Positions 1 through 7,064 of a stretch of DNA of 25,061 nucleotides are shown piece after piece (position 1 is the stretch's first letter; each line of letters begins with the position of its first letter). This DNA is from CAZVEE01 sp964625525 (GTDB lineage Bacteria > Pseudomonadota > Alphaproteobacteria > JAJFIK01). The position numbers and the translations under genes are program-made. The notes beneath the pieces were generated by a model that had not been told where the DNA came from, did no database searches, and saw only the letters and a program-made list of their open reading frames with translations. Where the stretch lies: NCBI GenBank assembly GCA_964625525.1, contig CAZVEE010000050.1, positions 1-25,061 of the forward strand. Direction: 5' to 3'.

Positions 1-69
1 CTTTCAGGAAAAGTGTGCGCGGTTTTCCGCCCGGAAAGCGCGCTAAACCAAAGACTAAGAGCGCTTTCA
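1..69 (-). repeat. Partial copy of dispersed double-hairpin intergenic repeat
   Basis: Positions 1-43 are the reverse complement of 6282-6324 with one mismatch (position 18, c instead of t). The similarity continues more loosely through a spacer (ccaaagactaagagc) to about position 69, where the second hairpin of the element begins. The first six bases of the element (agagcg) would lie to the left of the window and the far arm of its second hairpin is missing. The sequence then passes directly into the coding frame of a truncated gene. A contig that begins inside a repeat is typical of a short-read assembly break. Confidence 0.8.
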
Positions 70-460
70 GGAGCGGCGCACGTTCGAAACGGTCGCCGCT
101 TTCGCGGGGTGGGGCTATGACAAACCGGTTTTTGTGTTGAGCACTACGCTGCGAACCGTGCCCGCGCGCCTTCAGAACAAGGCCACGATCCTGCCCGGAC
201 CACTGCCAGCGGCTCTGGATCGTCTGGCGGCGGCGGGCTACCGGCATCTCTATGTGGATGGCGGCGCGGTGATCCGCGGTTGTCTCGACATGGATCGGGT
301 GGACACGCTGATCATCACCCGCGTGCCGATCCTTCTGGGGGCGGGGGTGCCTCTGTTCGGTCCTTTGTCCCGGCGCCTTCGGTTTCGCCTTGATCGCACG
401 GAAGCGCTCACCGACGACCTCGTCAAGTCCACGGACACGCGGATCCGCACGCCATCGTGA
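59..460 (+). CDS. Dihydrofolate reductase / RibD C-terminal domain family protein, N-terminally truncated
   Basis: The frame is open from 59 (just after a taa at 56-58) to the tga at 458-460, giving 133 residues. It reads like the C-terminal three quarters of the small DHFR/RibD_C family: RRTFETV near the start, then a KPVFVLS strand, LYVDGGAVI (NADPH-binding strand and turn) and LIITRVPILLGAGVPLF, followed by a basic C-terminus. Full-length members usually start about 35-45 residues earlier with an IATSLDGF-type strand; here that part is replaced by repeat sequence and no start codon occurs before a GTG at 134, which lies inside the domain. The family reduces dihydrofolate- or pyrimidine-type substrates with NADPH; the substrate cannot be given here. 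Either the gene is broken by the repeat, or the join is an assembly artefact at a contig end. Confidence 0.7.
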   Translation, partial: ERFQERRTFETVAAFAGWGYDKPVFVLSTTLRTVPARLQNKATILPGPLPAALDRLAAAGYRHLYVDGGAVIRGCLDMDRVDTLIITRVPILLGAGVPLFGPLSRRLRFRLDRTEALTDDLVKSTDTRIRTPS

Positions 461-468
461 CGGCAAGA

Positions 469-558
469 CCAGATGCCGGGTCTTCCCCAGATGCCGGGTC
501 TTCCCCAGATGCCGCGTCTCCCCCAGATGCCGCGTCTCCCCCAGATGCCGCGTCTCCA
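469..558. repeat. 18-bp tandem repeat, five units
   Basis: Five consecutive 18-base units of the form ccagatgccgSgtctYccc start at 469, 487, 505, 523 and 541. Units 1-2 share gggtcttcc, units 3-5 share gcgtctcc, so the array consists of two subtypes and probably grew by local duplication. It fills almost all of the space between the stop of the DHFR-like gene (460) and the stop of the patatin gene (570) on the other strand. The period is a multiple of three, so one frame reads as repeated MP(G/R)LPQ, but there is no sign that it is translated. Confidence 0.9.
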
Positions 559-569
559 AGTGCGGGATC

Positions 570-2387
570 TCAGGCGTCGCCCAGCGCCCGGCCATTGGCC
601 GTGTAGCGGCTCAGGTCCGTGGTCTGCAACACAGCCTGTGCATGCACATATCCCGCCTCAATCGCCTGATCGAAGGCCTGCCAATCGCGCACGCCAATGC
701 CGGCAATGGGCGGATCGAACAACAGGTCGGCGCGTGCGCGGGCCAGCTTGCTCTGGATCTCACTGTTCACGGTGCCTGACCGCATCAGCAGGCTGACGAT
801 CCCCGGGCCGCCTGAAACCGTGTCCCCCAGAACGCCCCACTCATGCTCGCGCCAGTTGGAGCCTTTGGTGGACAGGAACGCGTTGTGGTCTTCCACATCC
901 ACGCCGATGACCGGTCCGCGCCGGTATTCGCTCATCACCGTGACCGGAAAATTATTCAGCACGGCGCCGTCCACCAGCACATCGCCCCGGCGCACCACTG
1001 GCGGCAGCACGCCGGGAATGGCAATGCTGGCGCGCAGGGCCTGCCAGATCAGCCCCTTGGTGTGCACCATCTGGCGCCCCCGGGTCAGGTTGGCTGACAC
1101 GCAGTAATAGGGCAGCCACAGATCCTCGATATGGCGGGTGCCGAAGTGTTCTTTCAGCAGGCGCTGGACTTTCCGACCTCGGACGAAAGAGACGAAGGGC
1201 AAGGTATAATCATTCAGCGGATTGGTCTCAACGAATGTCGCGCGCATGCGCGCCTCAATCTCATCATCGTCCCAGCCCGAGGCGACACAGGCCGCCACCA
1301 GCGCGCCCATGCTGGTGCCGCCGATGCGATCAATGGCCACGCCCGCCTCACGCAAGGCCCGGATCACGCCCAAATGGGCAAAGCCCCGCGCACCGCCTCC
1401 CGCCAGCACCAAGCCCACCGCCCGGCCCGACATGTGACGCACCAGCCGGTCCACGGCGGCGGCATCATCGAAGCACATGTTGAAATGAAAGTCCGGGCGC
1501 AGGCGTTCGATCCAGGCGCCGCAGCCGCTGGCATGGTCCGTGCCCGACGGAAACAGGATCGCTAGTTCCACGAACCGCCGCGGTCCTTGCAGCAGGAATT
1601 CTTCCATGGGATGGGTATAAGGGCTCAGCGCGTCGGAGCGCGCCATCAACAGAATCCGGTCCGCCTGACGCACACATTGGCGGCTCCAGCCCGCCGCTTC
1701 GCCGTCACTCAGATAAATGACGTGGTCGTGCTCGGCCTCCACATTGTGGAACCAGTCGGATCGGTTCGCCTCCGCCGACCGGTCGAGCAAGATCGCCCGC
1801 AGGCCCTGCGCCTGGAACGAGGCGACGATGCGCTCGGCTGTCTCTCGGCAGGGGACGCCGGCGGTAATGGGCAGTAGGGTGATGGTCTTGGGTGCCACGG
1901 GCTGCATGGACGGGTCGTTGCGCCCTTCCATGGACTCTTTCAGCCGGCGGGCCAGATGCTGCGCCAGGTTTTCCATCACCACCGGGTGACGCGCCACGAT
2001 ACGCTGGAACAAGTCCGGTGAAATGCGCAGAAGTTCACTGTCGCGCAACGCGATCAAGGTGGCGGTGCGCGGCCCGCCGGAAAGCAGGCTCAGTTCACCG
2101 ACTGTCTGATAGGGAACAAACTGGCCCGCTAGATAGTCCTCGCCGGCGGGATCGGGCAACCACATGCCCAGGCTCCCGGCGGTGATGATAAACAGGCCCT
2201 CATCGGTGTCCCCGCGATGCATCAGCGGCGTGCCGCCAGGCAGGCTGAACCATTCTAACTCGGTCAGGAACGGGTCCAGGTCTTCCGGAACCAGCCCTTT
2301 GAACAAGGCGAGGGAGGGGACAAGGTGGCGCACCCAGCCGACCGGGTCCGCGCTCTTGTTTGTGCCGCTGCGCCAGAACCAAGCCAT
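570..2387 (-). CDS. Patatin-like phospholipase with N-terminal cyclic nucleotide-binding domain (NTE family)
   Basis: 605 residues. Residues about 25-150 form a cyclic-nucleotide-binding fold (GLF at 64-66, GELSLLSGGPRTATL near 97-111, the phosphate-binding-cassette region). A linker domain follows, then a patatin domain from about 323: GGGARG oxyanion loop at 330-335, GTSMG nucleophile elbow at 357-361 with Ser359, and DGA at 473-475 with Asp473 as the second member of the dyad. This matches bacterial neuropathy-target-esterase relatives, serine lipases acting on phospholipid or lysophospholipid acyl esters, possibly gated by a bound nucleotide or simply by the domain. The ATG start lies 9 bases after the stop of the thioesterase gene, so the two are probably co-transcribed. 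Ligand binding is inferred only from the fold. No transmembrane segment is evident. Confidence 0.9.
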   Translation of the reverse strand: MAWFWRSGTNKSADPVGWVRHLVPSLALFKGLVPEDLDPFLTELEWFSLPGGTPLMHRGDTDEGLFIITAGSLGMWLPDPAGEDYLAGQFVPYQTVGELSLLSGGPRTATLIALRDSELLRISPDLFQRIVARHPVVMENLAQHLARRLKESMEGRNDPSMQPVAPKTITLLPITAGVPCRETAERIVASFQAQGLRAILLDRSAEANRSDWFHNVEAEHDHVIYLSDGEAAGWSRQCVRQADRILLMARSDALSPYTHPMEEFLLQGPRRFVELAILFPSGTDHASGCGAWIERLRPDFHFNMCFDDAAAVDRLVRHMSGRAVGLVLAGGGARGFAHLGVIRALREAGVAIDRIGGTSMGALVAACVASGWDDDEIEARMRATFVETNPLNDYTLPFVSFVRGRKVQRLLKEHFGTRHIEDLWLPYYCVSANLTRGRQMVHTKGLIWQALRASIAIPGVLPPVVRRGDVLVDGAVLNNFPVTVMSEYRRGPVIGVDVEDHNAFLSTKGSNWREHEWGVLGDTVSGGPGIVSLLMRSGTVNSEIQSKLARARADLLFDPPIAGIGVRDWQAFDQAIEAGYVHAQAVLQTTDLSRYTANGRALGDA

Positions 2388-2396
2388 CGGTTTGCC

Positions 2397-2801
2397 TCAC
2401 ACCTCATCGGAGGCTACGGGCGAAAGGCGCCAGACGCCGGTTGCGGTCATCACCACGCGTCCGCTGGCGGTGATATCCCCACTGACAAAGGCGATAGAGC
2501 GCGTGCGCCGGGTGATCGCGGCCCGTGCTTCCAGGACGTCGCCCGGCTGTGGTGCGCCGGTGAAGTCGCAATTGAGCGAGACGCAGCGGGCGGCGCTGTT
2601 GCTGGCTTCTCGCGCCACGCAGGCGCCAAGAGCGGCTTGGGCCAAACCCATGAGCGGGCCGCCATGGGCTGTGCCATCGTCGGCCAGATGGCGCGCGTCC
2701 AGCGTCAGGCGCAGCACCGGGCTGTCCGTGTCGGACACGGCCGGTGCTGTTTCGATGGGGCCGATGACCGCTTCAAAACGGGTGTCGCCGTCAGGTCTCA
2801 C
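2397..2801 (-). CDS. PaaI-family hotdog-fold thioesterase
   Basis: 134 residues. The hotdog signature is the helix-start HGGPLMGLAQAALG (HGG at 46-48), followed by strands VSLNCDFTGAPQPGDVLEA and TRSIAFVSGDI, as in PaaI/YdiI acyl-CoA thioesterases. It probably hydrolyses acyl- or aryl-CoA thioesters in the cytoplasm. The frame stays open upstream to 2909, but that extension lies inside the dehalogenase gene and reads as Arg/Pro-rich shadow sequence. I place the start at the GTG at 2801, which overlaps the dehalogenase stop as GTGA, an arrangement that favours translational coupling. The chosen start gives a length typical of the family. Confidence 0.85.
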   Translation of the reverse strand: MRPDGDTRFEAVIGPIETAPAVSDTDSPVLRLTLDARHLADDGTAHGGPLMGLAQAALGACVAREASNSAARCVSLNCDFTGAPQPGDVLEARAAITRRTRSIAFVSGDITASGRVVMTATGVWRLSPVASDEV

Positions 2802-3712
2802 GATCCACCGCTCATCAGGCCGAAGCTCTTTACCGCCGCAAGCGCGATGGGGTGGCCGTGCTCCTGCACGAAATGGCCGCCCGTCTCGACTTCCATGGGT
2901 TCGGGGCAATTGCGAATGAAACTGCGGGTGTGGGCCATCACGTCCGGGCCCAGCACCGGGTCTTGCATGCCGATGGCCATAAAGCTCTGGCCCGCCCAGT
3001 GTTCACTCAAGAAGCTCTTGGCCCGGAGCGAGATATCGACGCCTTCCATGCCCGGCTCGACCATCACCAGGGCCGGGAAGCGGCGCACTCCCGCCTTGAA
3101 TGCCTGGTCCGGGAAGGGCGCGTTATAGGCCGCCGTCTCATGCGCATCCAGGCCCGGCACGGCGCGGGCCATCAGCGCGCCCACATCCAGGTCCGGATTG
3201 GACGCCACATAGGCCTTCCAGGCATTGAAGCCTTCGCCCGGCGTTTGACCGGTGGCGAGTGTGGTGTTCATCACCAGAAGGCGGGTGATGCGGTCGGGAT
3301 ACTCCATGGGCAGGGTCAGGCCCAACAGCCCGCCCCAGTCCTGGACCACCAGGCACACATTGCGCAGGTCCATGCGCTCGATGAAGCGCATCAGCGTGTT
3401 GCGGTGGAAACTGAACGTGTAGACCGCGTCGTCCACCGGCTTGTCGGAGCGGCCGAAGCCGAAAAAGTCCGGCGCCACGACCCGCGCGCCGGCGCCGCGG
3501 AAGGCGGGCAGCATCTTGCGGTAAAGATAGGCCCAGCTCGGTTCGCCGTGCAGGCACAAAAAGGTCGTCGCCGCGTTGCGCGGCCCCTCATCCACATAAT
3601 GGAGGCGCAAGCCCTCATACCCTGGCAGATCGTCGATATAGTGGGGCTGATAGCCCCAATGGGGCATGTTGACGAACCGCGCGTCCGGTGTGCGCACCGC
3701 GTTTGTGCTCAT
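2798..3712 (-). CDS. Haloalkane dehalogenase (alpha/beta hydrolase, HLD-I type)
   Basis: 304 residues with the alpha/beta-hydrolase layout of the DhlA/DhmA branch. HGEPSW at 55-60 supplies the oxyanion/halide region, the nucleophile elbow is VVQDWGG with Asp125 and Trp126, a second halide-binding Trp is probably Trp166 in the cap, the acid is probably Asp251 (MQDP), and the base is His280 (GGHFVQEHG). In Xanthobacter DhlA the equivalent residues are Asp124, Trp125, Trp175, Asp260 and His289, so spacing agrees well. The reaction expected is hydrolysis of a haloalkane to alcohol plus halide; the natural substrate is unknown. A good Shine-Dalgarno (ggagg) precedes the ATG, and the upstream outer-membrane gene ends 33 bases away. 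The related epoxide hydrolases also use Asp, but the HGEPSW and DWGG context favours a dehalogenase. Confidence 0.88.
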   Translation of the reverse strand: MSTNAVRTPDARFVNMPHWGYQPHYIDDLPGYEGLRLHYVDEGPRNAATTFLCLHGEPSWAYLYRKMLPAFRGAGARVVAPDFFGFGRSDKPVDDAVYTFSFHRNTLMRFIERMDLRNVCLVVQDWGGLLGLTLPMEYPDRITRLLVMNTTLATGQTPGEGFNAWKAYVASNPDLDVGALMARAVPGLDAHETAAYNAPFPDQAFKAGVRRFPALVMVEPGMEGVDISLRAKSFLSEHWAGQSFMAIGMQDPVLGPDVMAHTRSFIRNCPEPMEVETGGHFVQEHGHPIALAAVKSFGLMSGGS

Positions 3713-3745
3713 GGGCCTGTCCTCCGGTGGTTTTTTTGTGCGCGC

Positions 3746-4318
3746 TCAGAAGGGCAGGCTCGCCCCGATCTGAAGCGCGTGCACTTTGCTTTCAAACTCC
3801 GCCCCGTCCAGCGTGGCGTCCTGTAAATCCAGATACCGATACTGGGCCGAGAAGGTCATGCGGCCGTCAAAGCTGTAATTCACGCCCGCCACCGCGTTCC
3901 AGGCAAAGACCACTTCGTCATCGTCACGGGTGTCGTCTTCAATGCCGATGCGCGCCACGCCAACGCCCCCGCCCACATAGGGCTCCACATTGGTGCCCGT
4001 GGGCAGATCGTAATAGCCGTTCACGAGGCCGGAAAAGGCCTCCACGTCGCCGTCGAACTGGTCTTCATCCAGATCCGCCTGATAATAGCCCGCCTCGAAT
4101 TCCAGCCGCACATCGCCATAGGCATAGCCGGCCGCGCCGTGGGCTGTCAGGCCCGTATCGGTATCCACATCGTCGCTGTCGCTGCGCAGGTCGAACCAGG
4201 CAAGGCCCACTTTCGCTGTGCCGTAAAAGCCGTCTTCCGCCTGGGCGGGCGTTACGCCGAAAGCCGCCGCCGTCCAAAGTGCCGCCGCGGCCAGCGCGCC
4301 GATCATACCGTTTTTCAT
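3746..4318 (-). CDS. Outer-membrane beta-barrel protein (opacity/OmpA-like porin family)
   Basis: 190 residues from the ATG at 4318; the frame is open to 4399 but the earlier codons would put 27 residues ahead of a clear signal peptide. Residues 1-27 are a Sec signal (MKNGMIGAL, Ala-rich core, AQA cleavage site). The mature part alternates polar and hydrophobic residues in strand pairs (YGTAKVGLAWFDL, VRLEFEAGYY, VEPYVGGGVGVARIGI, MTFSAQYRYLDL) separated by acidic loops (SDSDDVDTDT, DDTRDDDE), and ends in Phe, the usual BAM-recognition residue. This is an eight-strand OmpW/Opa-like barrel. Its function is unknown. It is the first gene of the leftward unit leading to the dehalogenase and diverges from yjbQ across about 180 bases that must hold both promoters. 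Confidence 0.85.
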   Translation of the reverse strand: MKNGMIGALAAAALWTAAAFGVTPAQAEDGFYGTAKVGLAWFDLRSDSDDVDTDTGLTAHGAAGYAYGDVRLEFEAGYYQADLDEDQFDGDVEAFSGLVNGYYDLPTGTNVEPYVGGGVGVARIGIEDDTRDDDEVVFAWNAVAGVNYSFDGRMTFSAQYRYLDLQDATLDGAEFESKVHALQIGASLPF

Positions 4319-4502
4319 CCTGGTCCCCGGGACTGTTACGAGTGGGAAGGAGTGCATCACACGAAATCTGGTTTGCAGGCGAGGGCCCACTGCCCGCATC
4401 CTATCCTTTTGAACCGGGCGGCGTCACCTCTCGCGGTGCACCATGCCTGGGAATTTACCGGTGGCCGCCGAGGCGGCGCCCGCACAGGAGGACGACAAGG
4501 CC

Positions 4503-4922
4503 ATGCGTCAGGCCACGGGGATGATCAGCATCGCCACTCAGGGCTGCGGTTTCACCGATATCACCGCTCGAATCGCCCGCTGGTTGGAGGCGGAACAGGC
4601 GCGCGAGGGGCTGCTCACGCTCTTCATTCGCCACACCTCTGCATCCCTCATCATTCAGGAGAATGCCGATCCGGTGGTGCTTGAGGATTTGGCGGCCTTT
4701 CTCAGCCGGCTCGCCCCGTGGGGCGAAGGGCTCTACGCCCATGACACGGAAGGCCCTGACGATATGCCCGCCCATATCCGCGCGGCTTTGACCCAAAGTC
4801 ATCTGGCGGTGCCCGTCACCGGCGGCGCCCTGGCCCTGGGCACATGGCAGGCGCTTTACCTCGCGGAACACAGGGCCAAGCCCCATGTGCGCCAGATCGC
4901 GCTCCATCTGCTCACGGAGTGA
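4503..4922 (+). CDS. YjbQ / UPF0047 family protein (secondary thiamine-phosphate synthase enzyme)
   Basis: 139 residues covering the whole UPF0047 family. The hallmark is HTSASLIIQENAD (44-56), followed by conserved His80, Asp87 and His91, His100 and the GTWQALYLAEH segment (113-123), which cluster as a likely metal site. E. coli YjbQ shows weak thiamine-phosphate synthase activity, and its real physiological role is not settled. A perfect aggagg at 4486-4491 lies 11 bases before the ATG at 4503, so I prefer this to the in-frame ATG at 4443, which would add 20 nonconserved residues. It is followed after 47 bases by the acyl-CoA dehydrogenase gene on the same strand. Confidence 0.9.
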   Translation: MRQATGMISIATQGCGFTDITARIARWLEAEQAREGLLTLFIRHTSASLIIQENADPVVLEDLAAFLSRLAPWGEGLYAHDTEGPDDMPAHIRAALTQSHLAVPVTGGALALGTWQALYLAEHRAKPHVRQIALHLLTE

Positions 4923-4969
4923 GCCTATACTCGCGCTGAAAGAACAACACCTTTAGGGGAGACCGCCTC

Positions 4970-6229
4970 ATGGATTTCACCATGCCCGCTTGGATCACCG
5001 CCAAGCTCGACGAGATCGACCGCTTTATCGAGGCCGAGATCAAGCCGCTGGAACGCCAGGACGACAATATCCGCTTTTTCGATCACCGCCGCGAGCACGC
5101 TCGCACCGATTGGGACCGGGGCGGCATGCCCCGCCATGATTGGGAAGAGTTGCTCTCAGAAATGCGCCGGCGCGCGGACAAGGCTGGTTTTCTGCGCCTG
5201 GCACTGCCGCGTGAGTTCGGCGGCGAGGATATCGGCAATCTCGCCATGGCCATCATTCGCGAGCACTTGGCCGCCAAGGGCCTTGGCCTGCATAACGACT
5301 TGCAGAATGAAAGCTCCGTTGTCGGAAATTTCCCGCAAGTGCTGATGTTCCGTGATTTTGGTACGGACGCTCAGAAAGCTGAATTCATTCCCGGCATGAT
5401 GAACGGGACCCACCGCATCGCCTTTGGCTTGACCGAGCCCGATCACGGCTCGGATGCCACCTGGATGGAAACTCGCGCCGTGCGCGAGGGGGCGGGCTGG
5501 CGCATTTCTGGCGAGAAAATGTGGAACACCGGTCTCCATGTGGCCAACTGGGATATGATCTTTGCACGCACCAGCGGGCGCGACGGCGAAGCCCTCGGGA
5601 TCACGTGTTTCCTGGTTCCCACAGATGCTGATGGGTTCCATACAGAGGAATTCCTCTGGACGTTCAACATGCCCACCGACCATGCGCGGGTGCGCCTCGA
5701 TAATGTCTGGGTGCCGGACACAGCCATTCTCGGCACGCCCGAGCGGGGCCTGGAACTGGCCCAGCATTTCGTGCACGAGAACCGCATCCGCCAAGCCGCC
5801 TCCAGCCTCGGCGCGGCCCAGTTCTGCATCAACGAATCCGTGGACTATGCCAATGCCCGCAAGCCCTTCGGCCGGGCACTCTCGGTGAACCAGGGCATCC
5901 AGTTCCCGCTCGTAGAGCTGCACGCGGAAGCGGAGATGCTGCGCCAGCTCATCCGCAAGACCGCCTGGGAGATGGATCAGATGACCCAGCCCGAAGTGGC
6001 CCGGCGCATCTCCGACAAGGTGGCCATGTGTAACTATCGCGCCAACCGGCTGTGCTGCGACGCGGCCGACCGGGCCATGCAGGTCCATGGCGGTATGGGC
6101 TATTCCCGTCACAAACCGTTCGAGCATATCTATCGTCACCACCGCCGCTACCGCATCACGGAAGGGGCGGAGGAGATCCAGATGCGCAAGATCGCCGGTC
6201 ACCTGTTCGGGTTTATCGGTAAGAACTAG
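4970..6229 (+). CDS. Acyl-CoA dehydrogenase
   Basis: 419 residues, normal size for a single-domain acyl-CoA dehydrogenase. Visible blocks are the N-terminal helical domain, the flavin/substrate strand motif FGLTEPDHGSD (about 152-162), the W(x)ISGEKMWNTG segment, the QVHGGMGYS motif, and the C-terminal RITEGAEEIQ, where Glu398 sits at the position of the catalytic base in medium-chain and short-chain enzymes. It should oxidise an acyl-CoA to the 2-enoyl-CoA with FAD, passing electrons to ETF. Residues preceding the flavin domain resemble the longer ACAD10/11-like and FadE-like bacterial members more than MCAD, so chain specificity is uncertain. An aggggaga motif precedes the ATG. Its stop codon TAG overlaps the first bases of the double-hairpin repeat. 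Confidence 0.92.
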   Translation: MDFTMPAWITAKLDEIDRFIEAEIKPLERQDDNIRFFDHRREHARTDWDRGGMPRHDWEELLSEMRRRADKAGFLRLALPREFGGEDIGNLAMAIIREHLAAKGLGLHNDLQNESSVVGNFPQVLMFRDFGTDAQKAEFIPGMMNGTHRIAFGLTEPDHGSDATWMETRAVREGAGWRISGEKMWNTGLHVANWDMIFARTSGRDGEALGITCFLVPTDADGFHTEEFLWTFNMPTDHARVRLDNVWVPDTAILGTPERGLELAQHFVHENRIRQAASSLGAAQFCINESVDYANARKPFGRALSVNQGIQFPLVELHAEAEMLRQLIRKTAWEMDQMTQPEVARRISDKVAMCNYRANRLCCDAADRAMQVHGGMGYSRHKPFEHIYRHHRRYRITEGAEEIQMRKIAGHLFGFIGKN

Positions 6230-6330
6230 AGCCGTTTCACTGAAAACCAGATCATTGAAACGGCTCTCAGTCCTTACTTTGGCGCGCTTTCCGGGCGGAA
6301 AACCGCACACACTTTTCCTGAAAGCGCTCT
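6228..6330. repeat. Double-hairpin intergenic repeat element, full copy, likely terminator
   Basis: About 103 bases with two dyads. Hairpin one is 6228-6267, with perfect 12-base arms agagccgtttca / tgaaacggctct. Hairpin two runs from about 6284 to 6327, with outer arms gcgctttc / gaaagcgc around an inner part containing gggcggaaaaccgc. Both ends of the element read TAGAGC outward, and the TAG at each end serves as the stop codon of the adjacent convergent gene (acyl-CoA dehydrogenase at 6229, GNAT at 6329). A second, incomplete, inverted copy lies at 1-69. The AGAGC ends and the internal CAGGAAAAGTG / CGGTTTTCCG match what I remember of a widespread alphaproteobacterial intergenic repeat family. 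Between convergent genes it probably acts as a two-way terminator. Confidence 0.88.
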
Positions 6331-6787
6331 AAAGCTCATGCACCATCGAGATCACCAGCACCCCGTCTTTGCCGGCGGTGCGGGTGCGCTCCCGCCAGCC
6401 GAGCGCGCGGTGGAATTCCCGCGCGCCGGTGCCTTCCACCACATCGATGGTGGCCTGCTCGTGCCCGCGCTCGCGCAGCACGTCAAGAGCGGCTTCCATC
6501 ATCAGCCGGCCAATGCCCAGCCGGTGATGATCCGGATCCACATAGATGTGGCGGATATGGCTGGTGCCCGGATCGAAGTCGAAGAAGCCGACAATGTCCG
6601 CGCCCGCTTCCGCCACATACATTTCCCGCCAGTCATGGGCGATGGCTTCGGCCAGGCGTTGGGGCGCTTCTTCCACGGCTTCCGCCGTCAGCACGCCCTG
6701 ATAGGCATGCGCCCAAGAGCGCACCGCCGTGCGGGTCAGCGCGGTGACGTCGCTCCGGCTGGCGGGTCTGATGAGCACGGCCGTCAT
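6329..6787 (-). CDS. GNAT family N-acetyltransferase
   Basis: 152 residues, the usual length for a single GNAT domain. The acetyl-CoA-binding motif A is IRHIYVDPDHHRLGIGRLMM, with the Q/RxxGxG/A-type pyrophosphate loop HRLGIG at 88-93. It is preceded by the strand VGFFDFD and followed by the motif-B segment AREFHRALGWRE. The acceptor substrate (small molecule, antibiotic or protein N-terminus) cannot be told from sequence. It converges on the acyl-CoA dehydrogenase gene, and its stop codon is provided by the repeat element. The ATG at 6787 starts with a normal RP(A)xxxD-type GNAT N-terminus (LIRPASRSDV), supporting this start. Confidence 0.9.
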   Translation of the reverse strand: MTAVLIRPASRSDVTALTRTAVRSWAHAYQGVLTAEAVEEAPQRLAEAIAHDWREMYVAEAGADIVGFFDFDPGTSHIRHIYVDPDHHRLGIGRLMMEAALDVLRERGHEQATIDVVEGTGAREFHRALGWRERTRTAGKDGVLVISMVHEL

Positions 6788-7064
6788 GGTGCCTGAACCT
6801 TGTCTCTAGCGTCGTCCTTGGACGGGTGTGCCGCTCTCTCCACGCGGACAGCGAGCGGCACAGGCCTTAAACGCTCAATAAATAACCTGTACGTGTGCCG
6901 GCGCAATCCGATAGTCCCTAATATCGGCCGAGCCTCCCCCTTTTCCCCCTCCTCTGTTTCAAATAGGGGACAGTTCACCGCTCACACTTTATGATCGCTT
7001 CGCGACCGTTTCTTGAAGGCCCGGCCGCTACGGTCGGGGATCCAAAGACCAAGGGAAAAGCGCC
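6788..7064. other. Divergent intergenic region with one hairpin
   Basis: 277 bases between the divergent GNAT and thiolase genes, so it must hold both promoters. It is locally less GC-rich than the genes (ctcaataaataacctgtacg near 6875-6892). A dyad gtgccgct / agcggcac (6828-6835 and 6854-6861) could form a hairpin with an 18-base loop. I see no convincing small gene; a 64-codon open frame here has no ribosome site and no protein-like pattern. Confidence 0.5.

Noticed and set aside
469..558. CRISPR array
   Set aside because: The units are contiguous, with no spacers between them and no cas genes nearby.
2852..3826. 324-codon plus-strand open frame opposite the dehalogenase
   Set aside because: His/Ala/Arg-rich shadow of the dehalogenase, whose catalytic residues are complete.
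5156..6310. Long open frame of 384 codons on the minus strand
   Set aside because: It is the antisense shadow of the acyl-CoA dehydrogenase gene. It has no ribosome site or protein-like domain pattern, while the plus strand carries clear catalytic motifs.
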